This document shows, in pieces, positions 1-8,005 of a stretch of 64,000 bases of DNA. The notes under the pieces are model-generated. The model was not told the DNA's origin. It worked only from the letters and a program-made list of their open reading frames with translations, and did not search any database. Within the stretch, counting starts at the first letter, position 1, and each line of letters starts with the position of its first letter. The translations under genes and the position numbers were made by a program. Origin of the DNA: Bacillus sp. 1NLA3E. Lineage in GTDB: Bacteria > Bacillota > Bacilli > Bacillales > Cytobacillaceae. The DNA is taken from assembly GCF_000242895.2 (NCBI RefSeq), contig NC_021171.1:1212001-1276000 (forward strand). Reading direction: 5' to 3'.

Positions 1-243
1 ATTTCTATTTTGGCTTTTTTAATTCAATTTTCAGTACTTGGATTATTTTTGGGACCACTAACACATTATCTAATGTTTTATCTTTATTATGTTTTTGCAA
101 TATTTTCTTTTGTTGTCTTTATAATAACAATAAGAAAAAACAAAACTTTAAGAATTATCCCGATAATCTTCACTATAATAACTGGATTATTCACGCTATA
201 TATTGTGTTTTTAAATGCTTTGTGGGGAAATAATTTAAGTTAA
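1..243 (+). CDS. Small hydrophobic membrane protein, 5' end possibly outside window
   Basis: The frame is open from base 1, so the gene may begin outside the window; a TTG at 10 is the only start-like codon at the edge. The visible product of about 77-80 residues is almost entirely hydrophobic, with three likely membrane spans (roughly residues 3-20, 22-40 and 48-68) separated by a short basic loop (RKNKTLR). I recognise no family. It could equally be the C-terminal part of a longer membrane protein. It is followed by about 600 bases without a convincing gene. Confidence 0.45.
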   Translation: MSILAFLIQFSVLGLFLGPLTHYLMFYLYYVFAIFSFVVFIITIRKNKTLRIIPIIFTIITGLFTLYIVFLNALWGNNLS

Positions 244-321
244 AACACCTATACTATATAAAATGATTTAATGATGAAAAAGGAATTAAGAAACTCTTTG
301 ACTGAGGTCATATTTTAGGTA

Positions 322-390
322 TTCCATTATAGGGCGCATTTCTCAAACAAGAGAAGCGCTTATTTTTGTTTAGGGCAAGATTGTGGAACA
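322..390 (+). repeat. GGGCGC hairpin repeat (family B), long form
   Basis: GGGCGCATTTCTC, a short loop and GAGAAGCGCTT are followed by a T-rich tail and TTTAGGGC. This is the same layout as the copies at 2950, 7192 and 10583: hairpin, T-run, then a conserved GGGC trailer. Confidence 0.5.
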
Positions 391-456
391 ACACGTTTAA
401 AGAAAATTAGTAAGGGTGAAGAGTTTGTGAGGGTTATCGCTTAAACTAAAAGTGGC

Positions 457-767
457 TTATCTACAGTATCCTCATAAAAAAGTTGATAGAATAGCTCTTT
501 TATCATTGACTATATGTAGCCATTGATAAGGTGTTTAAGGACTTGACTTGGAGCCTCTGTGGGCACGATTTGTCTTGAAAGGCTGATGCAGTTGTTTCTT
601 CAGGCAAACGGGCATATCATACCCACCTCTCCAAGTAATGTCCTATGTTTGTGTACGTTGAATACGATAAATACATACTGTAGATAATGCTTCCACAAAG
701 ATAGATTTTAGGCATTTTTAGTATCTTAAAATACTATGAATACGGTGAAAAAACATACTGTAGATAA
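457..767. repeat. Three copies of a 12-mer, TACTGTAGATAA
   Basis: The 12-mer occurs inverted at 457-468 and direct at 676-687 and 756-767; the two direct copies share ACATACTGTAGATAA. The copies could pair or mark ends of a decayed element. No function is assigned. Confidence 0.4.
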
Positions 768-793
768 GGGCAAGTTAGTTGAAAAAGCGTAAT

Positions 794-832
794 AAAGGGA
801 CAGTACCAGCTTTTTTTAGGTACTGTTCCTTT
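794..832 (-). terminator. Intrinsic terminator of the TetR gene
   Basis: AAAGGGACAGTACC pairs with GGTACTGTTCCTTT around an A/T-rich loop, just beyond the stop codon of the minus-strand regulator at 840. It could act in both directions. Confidence 0.6.
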
Positions 833-839
833 AACTAAT

Positions 840-1457
840 TTATTTTTTTAACCCAGCAGCAAAGAAGGGTCCATTAACTGTAATAGTTGATAGAATTCGA
901 GCCATTTCTTGAGGAGATTCTTTCCTGCCACTATCCAACCATTGTTGAATTACTCCTATATGTGCAGATGCAACGTAAGAAGCTAAATATTGTCCCGGAA
1001 CTAGTAACTTTTCCTCCTTAAGAGGTGCGTCTGGATTATTTCCAAACAGTGTTCTCCACATAAAATCTTTCAGCCTTGATTGAAAAGATAAATCTCCTTT
1101 TGGACCTAACACTGCTTTCATAAATCCACTTTTTTCATTTATATATTCGAATATGGAAACTACGAGGGGAAGTGGTGTTAATGTTGGTGAGTTAGTTTCG
1201 AGTGCTGCAATAACACCTGGGAATTTATGTATTGCAATTCTGGACATTTCAAGCATGATTTCTTCTTCGCATTTTGTCATTAAATCAAATTTGTCTTGAT
1301 AGTGCGCATAAAATGTACCTCTATTTATTTTTGCTCTTGTTGTTATGTCTTTAACCGAAATTGCTTCGAACCCTTTTTCATCGATTAATTTTACTAGTGC
1401 ATCTCGGATGGATTCTTTTGTCCGAATGACCCGTAAATCCGTATTATTATCTCGCAA
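840..1457 (-). CDS. TetR/AcrR family transcriptional regulator
   Basis: A 205-residue one-component repressor. The N-terminal helix-turn-helix (about residues 10-60) shows the TetR signature: IRDALVKLI, then GFEAISVKDITTRAKI and NRGTFYAHYQDK. The rest is an effector-binding helical domain with a C-terminal region of the type seen in the YhgD group. The start is TTG at 1457, placed seven bases after a clear AAGGAGG. It lies divergent from a YhgE-like membrane protein, as yhgD lies next to yhgE in B. subtilis, so it most likely represses that gene and perhaps itself. A perfect dyad sits over the neighbour's promoter. The ligand cannot be told from sequence. Confidence 0.9.
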   Translation of the reverse strand: MRDNNTDLRVIRTKESIRDALVKLIDEKGFEAISVKDITTRAKINRGTFYAHYQDKFDLMTKCEEEIMLEMSRIAIHKFPGVIAALETNSPTLTPLPLVVSIFEYINEKSGFMKAVLGPKGDLSFQSRLKDFMWRTLFGNNPDAPLKEEKLLVPGQYLASYVASAHIGVIQQWLDSGRKESPQEMARILSTITVNGPFFAAGLKK

Positions 1458-1533
1458 GGTAATTCCTCCTTAATTTTATCCAACACAATTATTAAAGGTG
1501 TTCGATAACCGACACATGTGCCATTTTTGATTA

Positions 1534-1580
1534 TTGAACAGAAAAGGATTCAATAATAAAATAAACAACAGGTTGTTTAT
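1534..1580 (+). promoter_or_regulatory. SigA-type promoter with overlapping TetR operator dyad
   Basis: TTGAAC (1534-1539) and TAAAAT (1557-1562) are separated by 17 bases. A perfect inverted repeat, ATAAACAAC and GTTGTTTAT with a 2-base centre (1561-1580), begins inside the -10 box. A repressor bound there would block transcription of the gene starting at 1614. The divergent TetR protein is the obvious candidate; that link is inference. Confidence 0.7.
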
Positions 1581-1613
1581 TATAATAACAAAAAAACAGG
1601 GAGGAAAAAATAT

Positions 1614-2804
1614 ATGTTCAAAAACAAATTGTTTTTAGGTTCGCCATTTATTGCATTAGCAGTCATTTTTATTTTTTCACTGACCTTATTTCCCTCGGTC
1701 CAACCACAGCCAAAAAATCTGCCTATTGCAATTGTAAATGAGGATGAAGGAGTGGAAATTCCTAATCAACCAAAAATGAATATGGGGCAAACGATTGTTG
1801 AAATGATGCAAAAGACTTCAGCAACCGCAAAGGATGAAGACCCTGCTGTGAAATGGGCTAAAGTAAAGTCCGAAAACGAAGTACAAAAAGGGTTGGATAA
1901 TCAAAAATATTATGCAGCATTGGTCATTCCGAAAGACTTTAGTGCGAAGCAAGCATCATTACGGACGCCAGCACCTTCTGCACCAGAAGTACAAATATTT
2001 ATCAATCAGGGAATGAATACAGCTGCTTCAACGATGGCGGGACAGGTTTTAAATGGAGTAGTAGACAACATGAACAGCACTGTCCGTAAACAATTACTGG
2101 ATGGTTTTGAAAAGCAAGGAGCAACTTTAACGGCGAAACAGGCAGCAAGCCTTGCAGTACCAATCGCAAAGAAAGTCACAAATGTGAATGAAATCGGAAG
2201 CCATAGTGCTAACGGAAATTCTCCTATTTCTTTATTCCAGCCATTATGGATAGCAAGTTTGGCTATTGCAGCGATTCTCTTTCTTGCCTTTAGTAAATTG
2301 CCGATCAGCACTCGAAAAGAAAGTCTTGTCACAAAGGTAGGGCAAATTTTGATGAGTGCTATTGTATCACTAGTAATTGGATTTGGCCTTACATGGATAG
2401 CAGAGGGAATGGTAGGACTGAATATCCCAGATTTCCTTGATACAGCCTTATTTTTAACAATTACCTCATTTGGCTTCATCCTAATGATTTTAGCTGTACT
2501 TTCATTAGTTGGGATTAAATTTCTTCCGGTCTTTGCCTTATTGTTATTCTTTGGAGCACCTTTACTAGCAATGGCACCAGAAATGATGTCCCCATTTTAT
2601 CGGGATTGGGTTTACTCTTGGTTGCCAATGCGATTTATGATAGAAGGGCTTCGGGAGTTATTCTTCTTTGGTGAAGGGTTAACCTGGAATACTCCAGTTT
2701 CTGTCCTTGTTTGGATTGGATCGGTAAGCATGGTTGTCATACTGGGTACTGCTTTAAAACATAATAGGTTGAAGGATGTAGCATCTGATTCTCGAAATAT
2801 GTAA
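1614..2804 (+). CDS. YhgE/Pip-like ABC-2 type membrane protein
   Basis: A 396-residue membrane protein. One N-terminal span (about residues 8-26) is followed by an extracytoplasmic domain of about 180 residues containing IAIVNEDEG and YYAALVIPKDFSAKQAS, which are hallmarks of the YhgE/Pip and ABC-2 permease families. Five to six C-terminal membrane spans follow (about residues 205-385). B. subtilis YhgE is roughly twice as long, so this is the short form. Members act in export or membrane-stress tolerance; no ATPase is encoded alongside. The RBS CAGGGAGG precedes ATG at 1614. It is controlled by a promoter with an embedded dyad and is probably derepressed through the divergent TetR protein. 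The substrate is unknown. Confidence 0.8.
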   Translation: MFKNKLFLGSPFIALAVIFIFSLTLFPSVQPQPKNLPIAIVNEDEGVEIPNQPKMNMGQTIVEMMQKTSATAKDEDPAVKWAKVKSENEVQKGLDNQKYYAALVIPKDFSAKQASLRTPAPSAPEVQIFINQGMNTAASTMAGQVLNGVVDNMNSTVRKQLLDGFEKQGATLTAKQAASLAVPIAKKVTNVNEIGSHSANGNSPISLFQPLWIASLAIAAILFLAFSKLPISTRKESLVTKVGQILMSAIVSLVIGFGLTWIAEGMVGLNIPDFLDTALFLTITSFGFILMILAVLSLVGIKFLPVFALLLFFGAPLLAMAPEMMSPFYRDWVYSWLPMRFMIEGLRELFFFGEGLTWNTPVSVLVWIGSVSMVVILGTALKHNRLKDVASDSRNM

Positions 2805-3356
2805 AAGGTAATTGCATGATGTAACGTTGAACTATTTGTTGTCAGGTTTAACCATCAGAGTCGTGTACTTAAAGGGAATGTACTTAAACAAACGGGTGAG
2901 TTAGCTCAATAAATAAAGGTCGATTTTAGAGGCTATTTTAAATTTTTTTAATCTTCCACAATCGGGGCTTTCCTTTAATAAGGATCAGCGTCTATTTTCA
3001 TTTTAGGGCCAGATAGTTGAAGAGTAAATTTTGCATCAATAGTGGTGAACCGTATCATAAGTAAATGAGGTTTTTAAGTGGAATGGGTAATGTCCCAAAG
3101 AGATTCAAAAAGATAAAGATTAATCACTGGTTGAAGAGAGCGTTAATGAAATTAGCAAGTTTAACTAAAATAATATAAGTAGCTACCTTTTTAAAAGGTA
3201 GTCACTTACTTTACTTCGGGTATAGAGCTGGAATTTCTTAAGAAATCAATTTGAAACATTTTACACAAATCATAAAATTTAAATGTAGAGGATTATGTGC
3301 AGTTGAAATGCGATAGCTATTGTTTTGAGAACTAACTTGTAAAAGTAGGCGAGATT
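2805..3356. other. Intergenic stretch without a recognisable gene
   Basis: It contains one family B hairpin repeat (2950-3024) and a short hairpin AAGTAGCTACC..GGTAGTCACTT near 3177-3212 that could terminate transcription. Nothing else could be supported; the stretch leads into a pseudogene. Confidence 0.4.
2950..3024 (+). repeat. GGGCGC hairpin repeat (family B), long form
   Basis: AATCTTCCACAATCGGGGC leads into a weak stem with AAGGATCAGCG, then a T-rich tract and the trailer TTTAGGGCCAGATAGTTGAA. The trailer closely matches the copies at 7192 and 10583. Confidence 0.55.
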
Positions 3357-4244
3357 ATGAAAAGACTTCTTATTATTGGAAATGGTTTTGATCTTCACCA
3401 TGGAATGAAAACAAGTTACTGGAATTTTTAGGGATTACCTCTTGAAAACTGAGACAGAAATATTAAGAACGATGAAGATGTTCAATATGTTCCAAGAGGA
3501 TTTATGGTCGGATTTTGAAACAAATCTGGCTAATATCGATGTTCAACTAATGTTTGATTATTACTCTGACAGTCTAGTCTCTTATGCAGATGACAATTGG
3601 AGTGAAAGGTATCATCATGAATTCCAGTACTTTATCGAACAAGGTACTTGGTATATGAGCAATGGCTTAAAATCGCAATTTGTTAAATGGATATGCAGTA
3701 TTGATTTGCCAACTAAAATGAGTAAAGGGATTGCTAATTGTTTTGCTGAAGTTAAGGATTCTCATTACCTGAATTTCAATTAAACACCAACTTTACAAAG
3801 CTTGTATGGAATTGAAGATGAGAAGGTTCTACATATACACAATAGAATTGTTCATGAACGTTCTTAAATCATTCTTGATCATGCTGTAGGAAAGCCTCAG
3901 AGTAATTTGGATTTGGTTTATGGTGATGTAAGAGCTGACGAAGCGTATGATTCGATTAGGCAGTATTATGCAACTACACACAAATCAACAGCTTCTGTAA
4001 TTGCAAAGAATGGTTTTTTTTAAGCGCACCTTATAAATATAATGAGATTATTATTATGGGACATAGCTTGTCGGATGTAGATTTACCATATATTCAACAG
4101 ATAGCAACAAATCTGTGTCATGAAAATACACGCTGGTATGTGAGTTACTATAGTACAGGTGAGATAGTGAGTCATAAAAGGAGTCTAGAAAGATGCTCAA
4201 TCTCTGATAACAAAGCTTCTTTCTTTAGACTCTGTGATTTGTAA
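3357..4244 (+). pseudogene. AbiH-family abortive infection gene, multiply disrupted
   Basis: The pieces read as one AbiH-type anti-phage protein. The N-terminus is MKRLLIIGNGFDLHHGMKTSY (in two parts: MKRLLIIGNGF, DLHHGMKTSY) and the end has IIIMGHSLSDVDLPYI, both hallmarks of the family. Four lesions break it. A one-base gain in the T-run at 3425-3429 shifts WNF away from FRDYLLKTETE. A TAA at 3781-3783 replaces the tyrosine of the usual FNYTPTL motif. A second in-frame TAA lies at 3865-3867. A frameshift in the eight-T run at 4014-4021 separates KNGFF from LSAPYKYNE. The longest intact piece is 113 codons (3442-3783). It cannot make a functional protein. Confidence 0.85.
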
Positions 4245-4555
4245 ATAGATAAAATGAATTTCTAGAATACAAATGCTTGTTTCTGTAGCGTTAGTAAGAG
4301 GGGTAAGCATAAAAATAGAATTTGAAAGATACTTAATGTTTCCATAATCTGATTTGAGGATAGCATTTTAAAACCTAATTGGGATGAATGGAAATAGTTC
4401 TAGAATTGGATACAATGAAGTTATTCAACAATTGGGAGCATTCCTTTAACAGAGGGCTGCTTTTAAGTTATTAGACAAACGAGGTAGATAACTGAAGAGG
4501 AATATTTGTTAAAAAAAGGGTAAGAGGTTAAGTTTCCTTCAGATTGAGAATATAT

Positions 4556-4756
4556 TTACTTTTTTATTTCTACTTCCCTTATTTGGATATCTTTATTTTG
4601 AAATGGTTTATAGTCAAACAGAAAAAACACTAGCAGTATCATTGTTAGCATAATAGCAGTAATAATAATTTCTTTGTTATAATCTTTTGCATCTTTCTCC
4701 TGTAATTGCTTTCTATAATTAATTTAAATTTTTTTCTTTTTAAAATCTTGTTTCAT
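4556..4756 (-). pseudogene. Small single-span membrane protein ORF interrupted by a stop
   Basis: After a good RBS (GGTGGGG) an ATG at 4756 opens MKQDFKKKKI, then an in-frame TAA (4724-4726). The same frame continues for 55 more codons without another stop and encodes a charged region followed by one clear membrane span (IIITAIMLTMILLVFFLF) and a short polar tail. The continuation has no start codon of its own before the span. One substitution would restore a 66-residue protein. It is therefore probably a recently broken gene; I do not recognise the family. Confidence 0.4.
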
Positions 4757-4904
4757 ACTACTCCCCACCTTGAATATTCTTATATATTATTTAGATTCTC
4801 TTTTTAAGAATAAAAATCCTTTAAGGACCTAATGAATCAACAATGTAGACTTACAAAATTTACTCTTAGAATACATTAAAGGATATAGGTTAGTTATTTT
4901 AGTT

Positions 4905-4969
4905 ATTCAACTATCGGGCGCTTTTGTGAAAGATAAAGGCTGCCAACATATTAGCAGCTTTTCTTTTTG
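4905..4969 (+). repeat. Family B-type repeat fused to a terminator-like hairpin
   Basis: TTCAACTATCGGGCGCTTTTGTG is followed by AAAGGCTGCC..ATTAGCAGCTTTTCTTTTT, a GCTGC/GCAGC stem with a T-run. It has no gene immediately upstream on the plus strand. Confidence 0.45.
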
Positions 4970-5078
4970 AAGTAACTGGCAGTTTAGGTAAATAATATCG
5001 TATTGTTTTTTACTTAATTTAAAATGAAATAAATGGTATATTATATAAAATATTACAAATGGAAACAAGGGGAGACTT

Positions 5079-5960
5079 ATGGGGAAAATAAATTATTCTA
5101 TTGTTGATGTTTTTTCACAAAGGAAATATACAGGAAATCAACTTGCTGTTTTTAAAAATGCCGAAAACATTTCAGATAGTGAAATGCAACAAATAGCCAA
5201 GGAAATTAATTTTTCTGAGACTACTTTTATCTTATCAGATACAAAAAAAGATGATGGTTATGACGTTCGTATTTTTACACCTAATGAAGAGGTTCCTTTT
5301 GCTGGACATCCGACTTTAGGAACTGCATATATCATTCAAAATGAAATTTTAGAGGAACCCCTGGAGAAACTTATTTTAAATTTTAAAGCTGGACAGATTC
5401 CCGTCACGTTCGATAATCAAGAAGAAATTCTATGGATGAAACAAAATAAACCAACTTTTGGTCGGATTTTAGATACAAATAAGGTTTCTGATATTTTAAA
5501 TATAGATAAAGAATACATAGATGATAGATTTCCTATCCAAGAGGTTTCAACTGGACTTCCAGTGATTGTTGTACCTTTAAAATCTCTAGAAGCCGTTAAA
5601 AAAGTAAGGATAAATAAAGAAAAATACTTTGAGTTAATTAATCATACTGAAGCAAAAGCAATTATGGTTTTTTCTCCTGAAACGTATAATTCTGAAAATG
5701 ATTTAAATGTTCGAGATTTTGCAGATTATTATGGTGTTCCAGAAGATTCGGCTACTGGAAGTGCTAATGGATGTTTAGCTTCTTACTTAGTTAAATACCG
5801 ATATTTTGAAAAAAACAAAATAAATATCAGTGTAGAACAAGGATATGAAATTAAAAGACCTTCTTTATTGTTTTTACAGGCAACTGATGATAACGGGGAA
5901 ATCAGCATTTATGTAGGAGGAAAAGTAGAAAAAATTGCTCAGGGTGAATGGTTTCTATAA
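5079..5960 (+). CDS. PhzF family isomerase/epimerase-like protein
   Basis: A 293-residue protein with the PhzF signatures in order: VDVFSQRKYTGNQLAVF at the start, NFSETTFI with the family's catalytic glutamate (about residue 47), FTPNEEVPFAGHPTLGTA, and the second-lobe motif EDSATGSANGCLASYL. The family has two mirrored diaminopimelate-epimerase-like lobes. PhzF itself isomerises a phenazine precursor, but most Bacillus members sit, as here, outside phenazine clusters, so the substrate is unknown. The RBS AAGGGGAG precedes ATG at 5079. It stands alone between long gaps and is followed by a hairpin repeat that may terminate it. Confidence 0.85.
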   Translation: MGKINYSIVDVFSQRKYTGNQLAVFKNAENISDSEMQQIAKEINFSETTFILSDTKKDDGYDVRIFTPNEEVPFAGHPTLGTAYIIQNEILEEPLEKLILNFKAGQIPVTFDNQEEILWMKQNKPTFGRILDTNKVSDILNIDKEYIDDRFPIQEVSTGLPVIVVPLKSLEAVKKVRINKEKYFELINHTEAKAIMVFSPETYNSENDLNVRDFADYYGVPEDSATGSANGCLASYLVKYRYFEKNKINISVEQGYEIKRPSLLFLQATDDNGEISIYVGGKVEKIAQGEWFL

Positions 5961-6017
5961 TAATCTTCCTTCTTCGGCTAACGGTTGCGATTGTTCAATA
6001 AGAGCAGTCGCTTTTTT
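5961..6017 (+). repeat. Terminator-like hairpin repeat after the PhzF gene
   Basis: TAATCTTCCTTCTTCGGC leads into GCGATTGTTC, a loop and AAGAGCAGTCGCTTTTTT. This is a divergent family B copy directly after the stop codon, placed to act as that gene's terminator. Confidence 0.5.
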
Positions 6018-6090
6018 ACTAACGACGTAGGTTTAACAAGAAGATGTGATAAACTTAATTTACTAAAAATTCTAAAAAGGGGATTTTATT

Positions 6091-6528
6091 ATGAATACTT
6101 TAACAATTAAGGAACTTCAATCACGTAATGAAATTATTGAAGCATTTCCAATTATGAAGCAGTTACGAACTCATCTTGATGAAAGTTCTTATCTTGAATT
6201 AGTAATTGATGCACAGGAAAAAGATAGATACAAAATATTCGCTTTACTCGATGATGATGAAATTGTTGCGGTTACTGGCTTTAAGCCAATGATAACACTT
6301 TATTATGGTAGATTTGTTTGGGTTTGTGATTTGGTTACAAATGCTAATAAGCGTTCAAAAGGATACGGAGAAAAACTACTTACATATGTTCATGAATGGG
6401 CAAAAGAAAATAATTATGAAAGTGTTGCCTTATCTTCGGGATTACAGCGTACAGATGCACACCATTTTTATGAAGATAGAATGAATTATGACAAAGTAAG
6501 TTATGTGTTTAAAGCATCTTTAAAATAA
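6091..6528 (+). CDS. GNAT family N-acetyltransferase
   Basis: A 145-residue single-domain GNAT protein. The acetyl-CoA pyrophosphate-binding loop is seen as [15 protein letters not shown] (about residues 85-100), preceded by the strand FVWVCDLV and followed by a C-terminal [10 protein letters not shown] segment typical of motif B. The RBS AAAAAGGGG is eight bases before ATG at 6091. The acceptor substrate cannot be inferred. It is one of three acetyltransferases scattered through this accessory region and is separated from the next by a hairpin repeat, so the genes are probably transcribed singly. Confidence 0.85.
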   Translation: MNTLTIKELQSRNEIIEAFPIMKQLRTHLDESSYLELVIDAQEKDRYKIFALLDDDEIVAVTGFKPMITLYYGRFVWVCDLVTNANKRSKGYGEKLLTYVHEWAKENNYESVALSSGLQRTDAHHFYEDRMNYDKVSYVFKASLK

Positions 6529-6594
6529 TCCTTTCTTGAGCTGTGCTTTAGTAAAATAACTTAGTGCAATTTTTGCGGTTTTTTCGCATTTTAC

Positions 6595-6643
6595 AATCTT
6601 CCGCATTCGGGCGCGATGCTTCAATAACGAAGTATCGCTTTTT
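6595..6643 (+). repeat. GGGCGC hairpin repeat (family B)
   Basis: AATCTTCCGCATTCGGGC is followed by GCGATGCTTC, loop AATAAC, GAAGTATCGC and a T-run. The 10-bp stem with one mismatch plus T-run is a plausible terminator for the upstream acetyltransferase. Confidence 0.6.
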
Positions 6644-6721
6644 CTTTATTGTCTATCGGGGCAGTTGTGATGAACAAGAAATGTTATAATTGTAAAAAAT
6701 TATTTCAGGGGGAGAATGAGA

Positions 6722-7177
6722 TTGAGTAATGACTTATTAATTAGACCAGTATTAAATCAAGAGGTTTCTAAACTATACAAACTTATGAAGCAGTATATTG
6801 TGGATTTTTATAAACAACCTGAACCTAAAGAAAATGAATTAATTGGATTGATAAATTATTTACTTAAAAATCCTTCAAGTGGGCTTCAATTTGTTGCTGA
6901 AGAGAACGGGGAATTATTAGGATTTACCACTTTGTATTTTACTTTTAGCACCTTAAAGGTCAAGAAACAGGCGATTTTAAATGACTTATATGTAGTTCCG
7001 TATGCAAGAGGAAAAAAAGTTGGTGAAAAGTTATTTCAAACTAGTTTAGATTACATACGGGAAAACGATTTTTCATCTATGACATGGGAAACTGCAACGG
7101 ATAACGTCGTAGCACAATCCCTTTACAATAAAATGGGTGGAGAATTATCTGAATGGTTATTTTATGAAATTAGTTAA
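6722..7177 (+). CDS. GNAT family N-acetyltransferase
   Basis: A protein of about 151 residues. Motif A is visible as LNDLYVVPYARGKKVGEKLF (about residues 85-105), with the later segment ATDNVVAQSLYNKMGG typical of motif B. I chose TTG at 6722 because GGGGGAG (6708-6714) lies seven bases upstream of it; the in-frame ATG at 6716 is only one base from that site. The acceptor is unknown. A long-form family B repeat follows the stop codon. Confidence 0.85.
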   Translation: MSNDLLIRPVLNQEVSKLYKLMKQYIVDFYKQPEPKENELIGLINYLLKNPSSGLQFVAEENGELLGFTTLYFTFSTLKVKKQAILNDLYVVPYARGKKVGEKLFQTSLDYIRENDFSSMTWETATDNVVAQSLYNKMGGELSEWLFYEIS

Positions 7178-7191
7178 GTATAAACTTTTTT

Positions 7192-7264
7192 ATTCAGTTA
7201 AAGGGCGCTATCCATTAACAAGGATCAGCGCTTATTTCTTTTTAGGGCCATTTAATTGAATAAG
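7192..7264 (+). repeat. GGGCGC hairpin repeat (family B), long form
   Basis: GGGCGCTATCC, loop, GGATCAGCGC and TTATTTCTTTTT are followed by TAGGGCCATTTAATTGAATAAG. The trailer is nearly identical to that at 10583. Confidence 0.6.
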
Positions 7265-8005
7265 AGTCTCAAACAAAATTTGATATTTTTGTTAATAATA
7301 GTATGAAGTTTGTGAGGGATTATAATTAAAGAAGCAGGTTAATTGAAGAACAAATGATTACTTTCCCAAAAGAAACACGAAGGATAGACTTAAAGCCTAA
7401 TTTTCTTAAAAAAATTCAAATATTTATTACACTATATTGCTGCAATAAGTCCTCTTTTTATTTTTGCCTCGAATCAAAAAAACCGCGTTAACGGCGGTTC
7501 AAAAGGTTTAGATGCATGACTAATACCCACTAATAATTTATGTTCTATCATTTTTAATGATTAGGCTAATATAACGTTTTTGAATAATGTATCCGTAGCT
7601 AACTGTTGGTGTAGAACTACGGATACATGTAGGACAAAAAAACCCACTCGTATTAACTGTGTTATATACCAAAAATTTTAAGGTTTTTTGGTTTAGTCTT
7701 ATTTTTGATTTAAAATTTATGTGGTTCATTTGTACAGTATTCAAATATTTGATAATTATCTAGTGGAAAATATTTACTTTAGCAATATTTTTTAAAATAC
7801 ATATCATGACAGTAGTAAACCATAAAAGAAGACCGTGTAGAAAATACCACGGTCCATTATACGAAGCAAGAAGCGAATGAGTAATCCTTCCTCGTCGGCA
7901 AACACAGGGTGGATTATTTTTTTGTTTTGTTTCTTAACAAAATGGAGATCACCTACCCTTTGTTAATGATGAAAATATTTATATCAATACCATTAACCTG
8001 GTTCA
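7265..8005. other. Gap without a supported gene
   Basis: A minus-strand frame at 7538-7744 has no ribosome-binding site and an unconvincing composition, so it is not called. A short hairpin with ACCGC/GCGGT lies near 7481-7500, and GACCGTG..CACGGTC at 7831-7854 may terminate the minus-strand operon to the right. Confidence 0.4.
7831..7854 (-). terminator. Possible terminator of the transporter operon
   Basis: GACCGTG and CACGGTC form a perfect 7-bp stem; on the minus strand it is followed by TTCTTTT. It lies about 150 bases beyond the stop codon at 8006. Confidence 0.4.

Larger units (their letters stand above)
244..839. other. Gene-poor gap with degenerate repeats
   Basis: I see no gene with a ribosome-binding site here. 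The gap contains one GGGCGC-type hairpin repeat (about 322-390), three copies of the 12-mer TACTGTAGATAA (inverted at 457-468, direct at 676-687 and 756-767) and the terminator of the TetR gene at the right end. The stretch looks like decayed DNA. Confidence 0.5.
4245..5078. other. Long gap with a decayed small ORF and hairpin repeats
   Basis: Apart from the broken minus-strand ORF (4556-4756) and the hairpin at 4905-4969, no gene is supported. A degenerate family B-like string (TTCAACAATTGGGAGCATTCC) lies near 4423-4445. The right end carries the RBS AAGGGGAG of the PhzF gene. Confidence 0.45.

Noticed and set aside
2006-2479. Minus-strand ORF of 157 codons
   Set aside because: Shadow of the YhgE-like gene; the plus-strand protein has family motifs and a promoter.
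7538-7744. Minus-strand ORF of 68 codons with a CPTC motif
   Set aside because: No ribosome-binding site, irregular composition, and no support from neighbours. The single CxxC is not enough.
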